Assembly: GCA_913777665.1 (NCBI GenBank)
Contig: CAJYTF010000065.1
Coordinates: 1 to 47,073, forward strand
Direction: 5' to 3'
DNA length: 47,073 nucleotides
Source: an uncultured Myroides sp.
GTDB lineage: Bacteria > Bacteroidota > Bacteroidia > Flavobacteriales > Flavobacteriaceae
How positions within the stretch are numbered: the stretch's first letter is position 1; each line of letters opens with the position of its first letter. Positions 1 through 6,697 of this stretch are shown piece after piece. A program made the position numbers and the translations under genes. Below the pieces are notes generated by a model that was given only the letters and a program-made list of their open reading frames with translations, was not told where the DNA came from and did not search any database.

Positions 1-325
1 TATTATAAAAATAATATTAACAAAAAAATAAGATTTATAGTTTGTTTTTGTTCTGCATGATTCAATTAAATGGTTAATGTTCGTATATCATTACAAAATT
101 TACCTAAAATGTTAAAATTGTGAACGCTTGATTTCTGTACGATTTCTACGTATAGATTTAAAAAAAAATTATTACAGAACAATGATAAAATACACATTTA
201 TAGTTGGTTGGATTACTTATTGAATTAGTTTAATTGGGAAAGCCCCGCAAAAATGAAGTGAAATTCATCATGTATTTAAGTAAGATTGAATACCTAATTA
301 TTAAACAACCTAATCAATTATAATC
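1..325. other. AT-rich intergenic region, left edge
   Basis: No gene is seen here. The stretch precedes the Asn/Gln-rich protein gene. It has no TAnnTTTG box: the two TTTG occurrences near position 40-50 are not preceded by TA at the right distance. A short inverted repeat (ATGAA, six bases, TTCAT) sits near 253-268. The promoter of the downstream gene is therefore not identified. Confidence 0.5.
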
Positions 326-676
326 ATGGACAATAACAAAAACAACCCAGGACAAGACGGAATGAAAAATCAAAACAATCCGCAAAATCAAAATCAAAAG
401 AATCAAAATCAAAACGATCAATCTTTTGACAATCAAAACAAAAATCAACAAACTCGTAACAATCATGATCAAAATGATATGGATCGAGAAAACGAATCTA
501 CAAGAAATACCAATAAAGACGGTCGTTCAGAAGAGCATCAAACCAATCAGGATGAAAAAAGATACACAGGATCTAAAAATCCAGACGGTATGGACACGAA
601 TGTAAGAAATAGAGATAAAGACTTTAATGAAGACATTACGAACGATCAAAACCAAAACAAGAACTTTGAAGACTAA
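326..676 (+). CDS. Asn/Gln-rich hydrophilic low-complexity protein
   Basis: I do not recognise a family. The 116-residue product is extremely polar. By hand count about 30 Asn and 16 Gln make up roughly 40 percent of it, with most of the rest Asp, Glu, Lys and Arg. There is no signal peptide, membrane segment or Cys, and almost no hydrophobic residue, so it is predicted to be disordered and cytoplasmic. The first half repeats NQ-type dipeptides; the second half is more charged. The ATG follows a polar AT-rich leader and the gene ends in a strong terminator, which supports real expression. Its position beside stress-type genes suggests a desiccation or general stress role, but this is inference. 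Whether the reading frame is functional could be questioned because low-complexity frames arise easily. Confidence 0.6.
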   Translation: MDNNKNNPGQDGMKNQNNPQNQNQKNQNQNDQSFDNQNKNQQTRNNHDQNDMDRENESTRNTNKDGRSEEHQTNQDEKRYTGSKNPDGMDTNVRNRDKDFNEDITNDQNQNKNFED

Positions 677-698
677 ATTTGCAGTTTACTTTAAGTGA

Positions 699-734
699 AA
701 TAACCTCTCTAACTTTAAGAGAGGTTATTTTTTT
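699..734. terminator. Bidirectional stem-loop terminator
   Basis: A perfect 12-base stem (AATAACCTCTCT at 699-710 with AGAGAGGTTATT at 718-729) closes a 7-base loop and is followed by a T run. It lies between the convergent Asn/Gln-rich gene and the CinA-family gene and can serve both. Confidence 0.9.
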
Positions 735-736
735 GC

Positions 737-1231
737 TTAATTTTCGTCGGTTTTAGTTAAATGTGCCGTAATGATATCTGCCGTTTTCTTTATGGTTTGA
801 TGCACAATTTGGTGTGAATTTCCCAAGAAAACTTCTTTAATCTGCAAGTGATAATCCGGAAAAATAAAATCGATATACATGGTGCCCACAGGCTTATCTT
901 CGGTTTCGCTGCCACCGCTCTTGGTAAGTCCGGTTACTGCAACCAGAATATCGGCTTTATTAAACATTTTTTTTGCGTTAACAGCCATGCAAGTTGTTAC
1001 TTCGCTTGATTCTGGTGTGTATTTATCAATTAACTCTTGCGGAACGTTAAGTATCGTCATTTTTTCATCGGCATCATAACAAACAATGCTGCCCAATAAA
1101 ATGTCGCCCGAATAAGGTGTAAGTGCAAAAGCAACAGAAAGTGCTCCGGCTGTAGCACTTTCTGTAAAAGCAATTTTAAGTTTTTTCTCGGCTAATAAGG
1201 CACAACAATTTAAAACACTTATTTCTGTCAT
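737..1231 (-). CDS. CinA-family protein (NMN amidohydrolase domain)
   Basis: The 164-residue protein is the stand-alone CinA C-terminal domain, as in PncC, which deamidates nicotinamide mononucleotide in pyridine nucleotide salvage. Visible signatures are ESATAG near residues 24-29 (usual form ESCTGG, carrying the catalytic serine), a Ser-rich segment before residue 80, and VTGLTKSGG near 99-107 followed by KPVGT. The length fits single-domain members. The match of the glycine-rich motif is imperfect (TAGA instead of TGG), so activity is not assured. It is the last gene of a minus-strand trio with the two SDR genes, 21 bases downstream of the nearer one. CinA-domain proteins often sit among stress genes in Bacteroidota; a salvage or damage-control role in that setting is inference. 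Confidence 0.85.
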   Translation of the reverse strand: MTEISVLNCCALLAEKKLKIAFTESATAGALSVAFALTPYSGDILLGSIVCYDADEKMTILNVPQELIDKYTPESSEVTTCMAVNAKKMFNKADILVAVTGLTKSGGSETEDKPVGTMYIDFIFPDYHLQIKEVFLGNSHQIVHQTIKKTADIITAHLTKTDEN

Positions 1232-1252
1232 ATTTATTTAAAGGATTGAATT

Positions 1253-2140
1253 TTAATACGCAACTTTTCCTCCAGTAGCGGGAATGGTAATTCCGCCTAT
1301 ATACGATGCTTCATTCGATGCTAAAAAAACATAAATCGGAGCAATTTCAACAGGTTGTCCCGGTCTTTTTAAGGCAGTATCTTTTCCAAAATCTTTATAA
1401 TCAATAATGGTACTCGGAATTAACGGAGTCCAAACCGGACCAGGGGCCACTGCATTTACACGAATATCTTTCTTTTGTTCAATAAGCATCTGATTTAGAT
1501 TTGCCGTGTAATTTTGTATTGCCGCTTTAGTTGCAGAATAAGGCAAAAGAGTAATATTTGGCTGATAAGCAACAATAGAAGCGGTATTTATAATGCTGCT
1601 GCCTTTTGGCATAAACGGAATACATAACTGGCACAAATGAAACATAGCAAGTACATTGGTATCAAAGGTTAACTGCCATTCTTCGGTACTTATTTCATCG
1701 ATAGTTTCGCGACCCATTTGATAGGCTGCGTTGTTTATAAGCACATCAATTTTTTTGAATTTTTTTATGGTGCTTTCAATTAACGCCTGGCATATTGCTT
1801 TATCATTAATATCGCCTTTAAATAACAAGGCTTCTCTGCCGGCTTTTCGTACCCATTCTGCGGTGTCTTTTGCATCTTCGTCTTCCACATCGCTTAAATA
1901 AGATATCACAACATCGGCACCTTCGCGTGCAAATGCAATGGCAATGGCTTTACCAATTCCCGAATCTCCACCGGTAATCACCACGCATTTATTGGTCATA
2001 CGGTTATAACCTTTATAAGAATCTTCACCGTGATCTGGTTTTAATTCCATTTGATCTTCCGATGCGGGTGGATTTTGCCTTGGTTCGTGAAATGGCGGAT
2101 GTGGATATTGACGGATGTTGTTTTCTTTTTCTTTTTTCAT
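1253..2140 (-). CDS. SDR family oxidoreductase, YghA/GSP39-like
   Basis: This 295-residue classical short-chain dehydrogenase has the roughly 45-residue Pro-rich N-terminal extension typical of the YghA / Bacillus general stress protein 39 group. The NAD(P)-binding TGGDSGIG motif is at 56-63, NNAA at 136-139, the structural Asn near 162, and the catalytic Ser188, Tyr201 and Lys205 (YSATK) are all present. It should reduce an aldehyde or ketone with NAD(P)H in the cytoplasm; the substrate is unknown. The gene starts 11 bases after the stop of the diverged SDR paralog and precedes the CinA-family gene, so the three form a likely operon. Homologues are commonly stress-induced, which agrees with the neighbourhood. 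Confidence 0.93.
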   Translation of the reverse strand: MKKEKENNIRQYPHPPFHEPRQNPPASEDQMELKPDHGEDSYKGYNRMTNKCVVITGGDSGIGKAIAIAFAREGADVVISYLSDVEDEDAKDTAEWVRKAGREALLFKGDINDKAICQALIESTIKKFKKIDVLINNAAYQMGRETIDEISTEEWQLTFDTNVLAMFHLCQLCIPFMPKGSSIINTASIVAYQPNITLLPYSATKAAIQNYTANLNQMLIEQKKDIRVNAVAPGPVWTPLIPSTIIDYKDFGKDTALKRPGQPVEIAPIYVFLASNEASYIGGITIPATGGKVAY

Positions 2141-2151
2141 AATGATGATTT

Positions 2152-3009
2152 TTAGTATTTATAAATTTTTCCTCCGGCATCTAACGTTTCCCCGGCTATA
2201 GATTTTGATTCTTTTGAAGCGATAAATACATACAGCGGAGCAACTTCGTACGGATGCATGGGTGTTACAGAATTAATGTTTGTTGGCAGGTTTTCGTAAT
2301 TTGGCAGTTCGTCCGGAAGCGTATCAGACCAAATAAAACCGGTAGTAATGCCGTTAATGCGCAAACTTTTTTTAGTTAAAGACAGCATTCGGTTCATTTC
2401 GTGTGTATAGGTTTTCACGGCTGCTTTTAGTGTCGAATAAAATATCAGCTGGTCGGGCTGTGCGTACGCACACAACGTTGCCGAATTTATTATGATACCG
2501 TTTGGCGTAAGATATTCCGGTGCTAAACGCCCCAGCGTGAACAATGACTGTATTTTTAACGTATCGTTTTTTCGCAGCAGGTAATGACCGGTTTCAGTAT
2601 CCTTTTTATTCGATATGGAAAAAGTATTGACCAGAATATCAATTTTAGGAACCTTTTTTAAGATGTTTTCAAAAAGCCGTTTGCATTTAAACTCGTCAAA
2701 AGTACAAGATCTAAACAACCAGACTTTTCTACCGAGTTTCTCAATAAGCTTAATCGTTTTCTTAACCTCTTTTTCGTGCTTTAAATGGTTGTAAACCATA
2801 ATAATATTGGCACCTTCTTTTGCAAAAGCAATCGATACGGCTTTACCAACACCGTTGTCGCTGGCGGTAACAACAACACTTTTATCAAGCAGTTTGCCAG
2901 ATCCTTCATAATCGTCTGTAGTGTACTGCGGCGTAATTTTCATGAACGAACTAATTTCATTTTCAGAAAACGCCGTAGATGGGCTTTCAAATTGTAAATC
3001 CTTTTTCAT
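2152..3009 (-). CDS. Diverged SDR-like paralog with altered active site
   Basis: The 285-residue product aligns throughout with the adjacent SDR, including the N-terminal extension, but key motifs have changed. The cofactor motif reads TASDNGVG at 48-55 (first Gly is Ala), NNAG is replaced by NTFS at 128-131, the catalytic Ser is Thr178 in the segment INSAT, and the structural Asn of the N-S-Y-K tetrad seems lost. Tyr191 and Lys195 (YSTLK) remain. The frame is intact over its full length, so it is not a simple pseudogene. It is probably a tandem duplicate that has lost or changed catalysis, perhaps acting as a partner subunit of the neighbouring enzyme. It is the first gene of the trio; no TAnnTTTG box is visible upstream. 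Confidence 0.85.
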   Translation of the reverse strand: MKKDLQFESPSTAFSENEISSFMKITPQYTTDDYEGSGKLLDKSVVVTASDNGVGKAVSIAFAKEGANIIMVYNHLKHEKEVKKTIKLIEKLGRKVWLFRSCTFDEFKCKRLFENILKKVPKIDILVNTFSISNKKDTETGHYLLRKNDTLKIQSLFTLGRLAPEYLTPNGIIINSATLCAYAQPDQLIFYSTLKAAVKTYTHEMNRMLSLTKKSLRINGITTGFIWSDTLPDELPNYENLPTNINSVTPMHPYEVAPLYVFIASKESKSIAGETLDAGGKIYKY

Positions 3010-3701
3010 AGTGAGATATTTAAACTTGTAGCTTTATAATAGCAAATTTTGTACTGCAATTAACATGTTTATGTTATTGCTTGTGTTTTTAGTGATTGGG
3101 TGACTTATTAAAACTTCGCAACGCAACGATCATCATACCTTATGGTTGAATAGTTTATGAACAATTAGTTCCTTTTTAAAATATATTCTTACAATATCAC
3201 ATGTGAATATAAGGTTGTTTCTATTTAGTATGTATATGTAGAAAATTCCCTCTGTTTGTGTAGAATTTGTTCAGAAGATTTTATAATTAAATTCCTGAAA
3301 AACGAATCAGTTTTAAAAATTATCAATTGTTTTAAATTGAATATTATGTATTTATTTAAAAGTATTTATTTTTTATATTTATATAAAAACTTAATATTTT
3401 TATTTTAATTAAAATTTTTAATATATATTTCAATATCAAGATGAAATTTGAATTATTAACTTCATTAAATTTTTTTTTCCTAAAGAGAACGCTTAATCTA
3501 CAGTTGAAAAGCTTCGAAATGTTAAAATAAATTAAACCGCATACAAGCTTAATCAATACAATACTTTGCGTGAAATGAACCATACTATTCCTGTTTTCAT
3601 ATATTAAAAAGGCACATATTATTACGGAATATCTATTGTATTAAAAACAATACAAGACGCTAGCAACTTGTGAAGATATTAACTTAATAAACCAACCTAT
3701 T
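3010..3701. other. Very AT-rich intergenic region between divergent stress genes
   Basis: About 690 bases separate the divergent SDR operon and the acidic/KGG gene. No convincing gene was found; a 75-codon minus frame at 3356-3583 is a Lys/Ile/Asn-rich artefact of AT-rich DNA. TTTG-containing -7 boxes are absent immediately upstream of 3702. The only clear structure is the inverted repeat at 3636-3655. The space is large enough for a small RNA or complex regulation, but nothing specific is seen. Confidence 0.5.
3636..3655. repeat. Inverted repeat upstream of the acidic/KGG gene
   Basis: TTGTATT and AATACAA (7-base arms) are separated by six bases, 46 bases before the ATG at 3702. It could be an operator or a leader hairpin. 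With no T run it is not a terminator. Chance occurrence in AT-rich DNA cannot be excluded. Confidence 0.35.
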
Positions 3702-4658
3702 ATGAATTCAAGAAATAACAACAGAAGAGGTTCAAACTCAAGAAACTCGCAAGGATCTTCTCATGACGATATGAGAGAATTACATGAACAAATTTACCAA
3801 TTAGGATACGAACACGGTTACGAAGACGGCTCTGAAGACGAGGATTATGATGATGATTTCTCTGATTTTGAAGACGATTTCAACCATGGAAATTCATCAG
3901 ATGACGATGATTTTGATGATGAAGATTTCGACGACGATGATTATGATGATGAAGACTTCGACGATGATGACTATGATGACGAAGATTACGATGATGAAGA
4001 TGACGACGACGATGATTTCGAAAGAGATTCTCAAGGCAGATTCACTTCAAGAGGTCGTTCTGGTCGTGGATCAAGTTCAGGCAGAGGTAGCTCTTCAAGA
4101 TCAGGTCGTGGATCAGGTTCTGGTTCATCTCGTAGCGGATCTAATTCAGGATCAGGTCGTGGATCAAGCTCAAATTCAGGTAGAGGAAGTTCATCAAGAT
4201 CAGGACGCGGATCAAGTTCAAACTCTGGTCGTAGCGGATCTAATTCAGGATCAGGTCGCGGATCAAGTTCAAACTCTGGTCGTAGCGGATCTAATTCAGG
4301 ATCGGGTCGCGGATCAAGCTCAAATTCTGGTCGTAGCGGATCTAATTCAGGATCAGGACGCGGATCAAGCTCAAATTCTGGTCGTAGCGGATCTAATTCA
4401 GGATCGGGACGCGGATCAAGCTCAAACTCTGGTCGTGGCGGATCTAATTCAGGATCGGGTCGAGGATCAAGTTCAAACTCTGGTCGTGGCGGATCTAATT
4501 CAGGATCAGGACGCGGAAATTCTTCAAATAGTTCAGGCGATACTTCAAACAGAGGTTTTGCATCAATGAGCAAGGCACAAAGAACAAGAATTGCGCGCAT
4601 GGGTGGTTTAGCTTCTGGCAAAAGCCGTTCAGGATTTGGCGGACGCAGAAACAGTTAA
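3702..4658 (+). CDS. Acidic / Ser-Gly-Arg repeat protein with KGG-like C-terminal motif
   Basis: This 318-residue protein has four visible parts. Residues 1-40 are polar and Arg-rich. Residues about 41-107 are almost pure Asp/Glu with aromatic spacers, including 10-residue units such as YDDEDFDDDD. After a linker containing RDSQGRFTS comes a Ser-Gly-Arg-Asn region (about 119-286) built from a 17-residue unit. The last 32 residues contain MSKAQRTRIARMGGLASGK, which resembles the KGG motif of Con-10/YciG-type stress proteins (Lys-Gly-Gly replaced by Met-Gly-Gly). There is no signal peptide or membrane segment. The opposite charges of the halves suggest a disordered protein able to self-associate; this is inference. 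The DUF892 gene 48 bases downstream matches the known association of KGG proteins with YciF-type proteins. A terminator-like hairpin lies between the two. Confidence 0.85.
   Translation: MNSRNNNRRGSNSRNSQGSSHDDMRELHEQIYQLGYEHGYEDGSEDEDYDDDFSDFEDDFNHGNSSDDDDFDDEDFDDDDYDDEDFDDDDYDDEDYDDEDDDDDDFERDSQGRFTSRGRSGRGSSSGRGSSSRSGRGSGSGSSRSGSNSGSGRGSSSNSGRGSSSRSGRGSSSNSGRSGSNSGSGRGSSSNSGRSGSNSGSGRGSSSNSGRSGSNSGSGRGSSSNSGRSGSNSGSGRGSSSNSGRGGSNSGSGRGSSSNSGRGGSNSGSGRGNSSNSSGDTSNRGFASMSKAQRTRIARMGGLASGKSRSGFGGRRNS
4137..4541 (+). repeat. 51-base in-frame tandem repeat
   Basis: The sequence GGATCTAATTCAGG recurs at 4137, 4236, 4287, 4338, 4389, 4440 and 4491, that is every 51 bases after one 99-base step. 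Each unit encodes 17 residues (SNSGSGRGSSSNSGRSG, with late units carrying RGG in place of RSG). Copies differ at synonymous third positions (GGTCGT, GGTCGC, GGACGC, GGTCGA), so the array is not freshly amplified. Copy number is likely to vary between strains. Confidence 0.9.
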
Positions 4659-4662
4659 TAAA

Positions 4663-4685
4663 AGGGGGATAAACTCCCTCTTTTT
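4663..4685 (+). terminator. Stem-loop with T run between KGG-like and DUF892 genes
   Basis: AGGGGGA (4663-4669) pairs with TCCCTCT (4675-4681) with one G-T wobble, followed by a T run. It starts just after the stop codon of the acidic/KGG gene and ends 21 bases before the ATG of the DUF892 gene, so it could attenuate rather than fully end transcription. Confidence 0.7.
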
Positions 4686-4706
4686 ACTAATCTTTAAATT
4701 TTTATT

Positions 4707-5390
4707 ATGAATCAAAAAGATAAAAACTTGGAAAAAACTGCACCTTCAAAAAGCGAAGAATCTACAATAATTCCTGTTGAAGAAGATAAAGCAGCTACCG
4801 GTAAAAAACAGAAAACTTCTGCCGATACCGATGATTCTGACCAAGAAAACAGTAATCAAAGTGAATTAAAAAAACAAGGTATGGAAAACAAAAACAATAA
4901 TTCAGAATTAGAAAAGTTCTTTTTAGATGCCTTGCAGGATATTTATTATGCCGAGGCAAAAATAGAAGAATCGCTAGCGAAAATTAAGCACAAAGCTACA
5001 TCCGAAGAATTACAGGAAGCTATTGAGGATCACGAACTGGTTACCAAAAAGCAGATTCTGCGTTTAGAAAAAGTTTTTAAACATTTAGGCGAAGAGGCTA
5101 AAAAGAAAAAGTGCGATGCTATTGACGGAATTTTGAAAGAAGTTGACGAAATGGTTAAAAGCACTAAAGACGGTTCTATGACGCGTGATGTTGCCATAAT
5201 AATCGGAGCCCAAAAAGTAGAGCATTACGAAATTGCAACTTATGGCGGCTTGGTACAGATTGCAATTACTTTAGGATACGAAAAAGTAGCCGATTTGTTG
5301 GAAACTACTTTAGACGAAGAAGAAGAAACAGATTATCTGCTTACCGAAATTGCCGAAGAACACGTGAATTTTGAAGCTGCAGAAGAATAA
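4707..5390 (+). CDS. DUF892 (YciE/YciF-type) ferritin-like protein
   Basis: The 227-residue protein has a hydrophilic N-terminal extension of about 68 residues and then a four-helix ferritin-like DUF892 domain. The domain opens with LEKFFLDALQDIYYAE and has repeated Glu/His positions (DHE, EHYE, EEH) of the kind that ligand di-metal sites. YciF-type proteins are stress-induced and of uncertain biochemical function. An alternative start at an internal Met just before the domain (MENKNNN) is possible, which would leave out the extension. It lies 48 bases after the KGG-like gene, recalling the enterobacterial yciG-yciF-yciE order. A role in oxidative, osmotic or desiccation stress is inferred from family and context. 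Confidence 0.9.
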   Translation: MNQKDKNLEKTAPSKSEESTIIPVEEDKAATGKKQKTSADTDDSDQENSNQSELKKQGMENKNNNSELEKFFLDALQDIYYAEAKIEESLAKIKHKATSEELQEAIEDHELVTKKQILRLEKVFKHLGEEAKKKKCDAIDGILKEVDEMVKSTKDGSMTRDVAIIIGAQKVEHYEIATYGGLVQIAITLGYEKVADLLETTLDEEEETDYLLTEIAEEHVNFEAAEE

Positions 5391-5395
5391 CCCTC

Positions 5396-5411
5396 TTAAC
5401 CATAAGGTTAA
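5396..5411. repeat. Small palindrome after the DUF892 gene
   Basis: TTAACC, ATAA, GGTTAA forms a perfect 6-base stem six bases after the stop codon. There is no T run, so termination here is uncertain. Confidence 0.35.
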
Positions 5412-5558
5412 TCTACATAAGGTACTTTACAAGTAAAATTTTTTGATAGATAATCATGTTATGGTTACAGCGTAAAGTTTTAATTGTGTTTATTTCTTAA
5501 CCGCGCGCATCAATAAATATTTTGGTACAGTTACCACAAAAAAATTGCTATGAAAAGT

Positions 5559-5596
5559 AAAAGCTGTTTCTAACGAAAGTAAGAAACGGCTTTTTT
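5559..5596. terminator. Bidirectional terminator between convergent genes
   Basis: AAAAGCTGTTTCT and AGAAACGGCTTTTTT form a long stem with one wobble around a loop containing ACGAAAGT. It lies between the convergent DUF892 and DUF1801 genes and overlaps the end of the latter. Confidence 0.85.
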
Positions 5597-5984
5597 ACAG
5601 TTTAACCAAAACGCCTTTTCTCTTTACAATGTTTTTATAATCCCACTGAATTTCAACCGATTTTTTTAGCCATCTGTGCAAATCTTCCTTATTGATTTCA
5701 GCTGCTGAATTATAGAAAACCGAAGCATCTTTAAACTTTTTACCGTGAATATTTAATTTTTCTTCTTCAAAATCGATACCGCTCCAAAACATCAATCGTA
5801 TTCCTGCTTTTTGCTTGCTGTAACCCACAATAGGATTTTCGTTTAAAAACCAAACCGGGTGTGCATGCCAAATTTTACTTTCGGAATTTTTAAGTTGTGT
5901 TGATATCTCGGCAGAAAGAACATCACAAATTGCCTGATCTTCTACAGAAAGTGCTTCGTTGTAATTTAAAATGTCCTGATTCAT
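5595..5984 (-). CDS. DUF1801 domain protein
   Basis: The 129-residue protein matches the DUF1801 (YdhG-like) family: a small cytoplasmic alpha/beta domain with the typical segment IWHAHPVWFL near residues 38-47, then VGYSKQKAGIRLMFWSG. The biochemical role of the family is unknown. It overlaps the upstream SMUG2-type gene by four bases and is the last gene of a four-gene minus operon. It ends at the shared terminator. Confidence 0.88.
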   Translation of the reverse strand: MNQDILNYNEALSVEDQAICDVLSAEISTQLKNSESKIWHAHPVWFLNENPIVGYSKQKAGIRLMFWSGIDFEEEKLNIHGKKFKDASVFYNSAAEINKEDLHRWLKKSVEIQWDYKNIVKRKGVLVKL

Positions 5985-6682
5985 AATTGGTTGTTTGAAT
6001 TTAATGCCAAAATATATTTGTCAATATAAAGCTGTTTGTCTTTTGATTTGTACTGTTGAATATATCTGGGGTGTTCAAAAACGGTAATTTTATCGAACAA
6101 TTTAGCTTCGCTATTTATTTTGTTAATGAATGTTGCATTCTTTTTTCCCAAAACAAAAACTTCATCGGTATGTAACCCTAAAGCAATATGGTTTTTTAAA
6201 GATTCAATCATAAAATCTTTTACCATTTTAAAAAGCTGTAAATCATCATAATAATTTGCGTTAATCCAATTACCACTTTTATTTTTCTGAATAATCGTCA
6301 ACGGAAAAGGGGAGTTGATGTAAAATTCCTCGTAAAACTTTTTTGCTCCGCCATATTCTTCGATCAAATCATAAATAAAAACCGATGAAATTTCGTGTGT
6401 ATGTGCCGATTCCATTTTTATTCCGCAAACACTTTCCAAACGTTTGGTGTCGGTAAACGGAACGCCCGTAACGCCTGCGCCATGCCGACTTGGATTTATT
6501 CCTATTATGAATTTGCGCTTATTATTATCGTTATAGTATTTATGGTAAAACTGTTGCATCACATCTAAGGTTTCCGGATTTGATAAATACGGATTTAAAA
6601 CCTGGAAATTATCAGGTAATTCGCCTGAATAGTTCAGCTGTTTGTTGAAAGCAATCACTTTATTGGCAAACCTTTTTTTCAT
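5981..6682 (-). CDS. SMUG2-type uracil-DNA glycosylase family protein (DUF4918)
   Basis: The 233-residue protein fits the SMUG2/DUF4918 group of the uracil-DNA glycosylase superfamily. The first motif, GINPSRHGAGVTGVPFTD, spans about 61-78 and corresponds to the water-activating GxNPG-like loop. The second motif, HPRYIQQY, starts at His204 and corresponds to the HPSP-like intercalation loop. It should excise damaged or deaminated bases from DNA; the exact substrate is not predictable from sequence. It starts 15 bases after the NlpC lipoprotein gene and overlaps the DUF1801 gene by four bases, so the four genes are probably cotranscribed. Confidence 0.85.
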   Translation of the reverse strand: MKKRFANKVIAFNKQLNYSGELPDNFQVLNPYLSNPETLDVMQQFYHKYYNDNNKRKFIIGINPSRHGAGVTGVPFTDTKRLESVCGIKMESAHTHEISSVFIYDLIEEYGGAKKFYEEFYINSPFPLTIIQKNKSGNWINANYYDDLQLFKMVKDFMIESLKNHIALGLHTDEVFVLGKKNATFINKINSEAKLFDKITVFEHPRYIQQYKSKDKQLYIDKYILALNSNNQL

Positions 6683-6697
6683 AACAAAGCACTGATT

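Noticed and set aside
3356..3583. 75-codon minus frame in the large spacer
   Set aside because: Its Lys/Ile/Asn/Phe composition is what AT-rich noncoding DNA gives, and there is no ribosome site or recognisable motif.
3847..4569. 240-codon forward frame with ADLIQDQ-type repeats
   Set aside because: It is an out-of-frame reading of the acidic and Ser-Gly-Arg repeats. The Asp block turns into Met/Ile/Thr runs, which is typical of a shifted frame.
4031..4621. Long minus-strand frame with PEFELDPRPDPELD-type repeats
   Set aside because: It is the antisense shadow of the 51-base repeat, which by composition lacks stops in several frames. It has no ribosome site or family match.
3136..5409. Shared 11-base word AACCATAAGGT at 5399-5409 and its complement at 3136-3146
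   Set aside because: Single pair in AT-rich spacer DNA; chance is likely and there is no further extended match.
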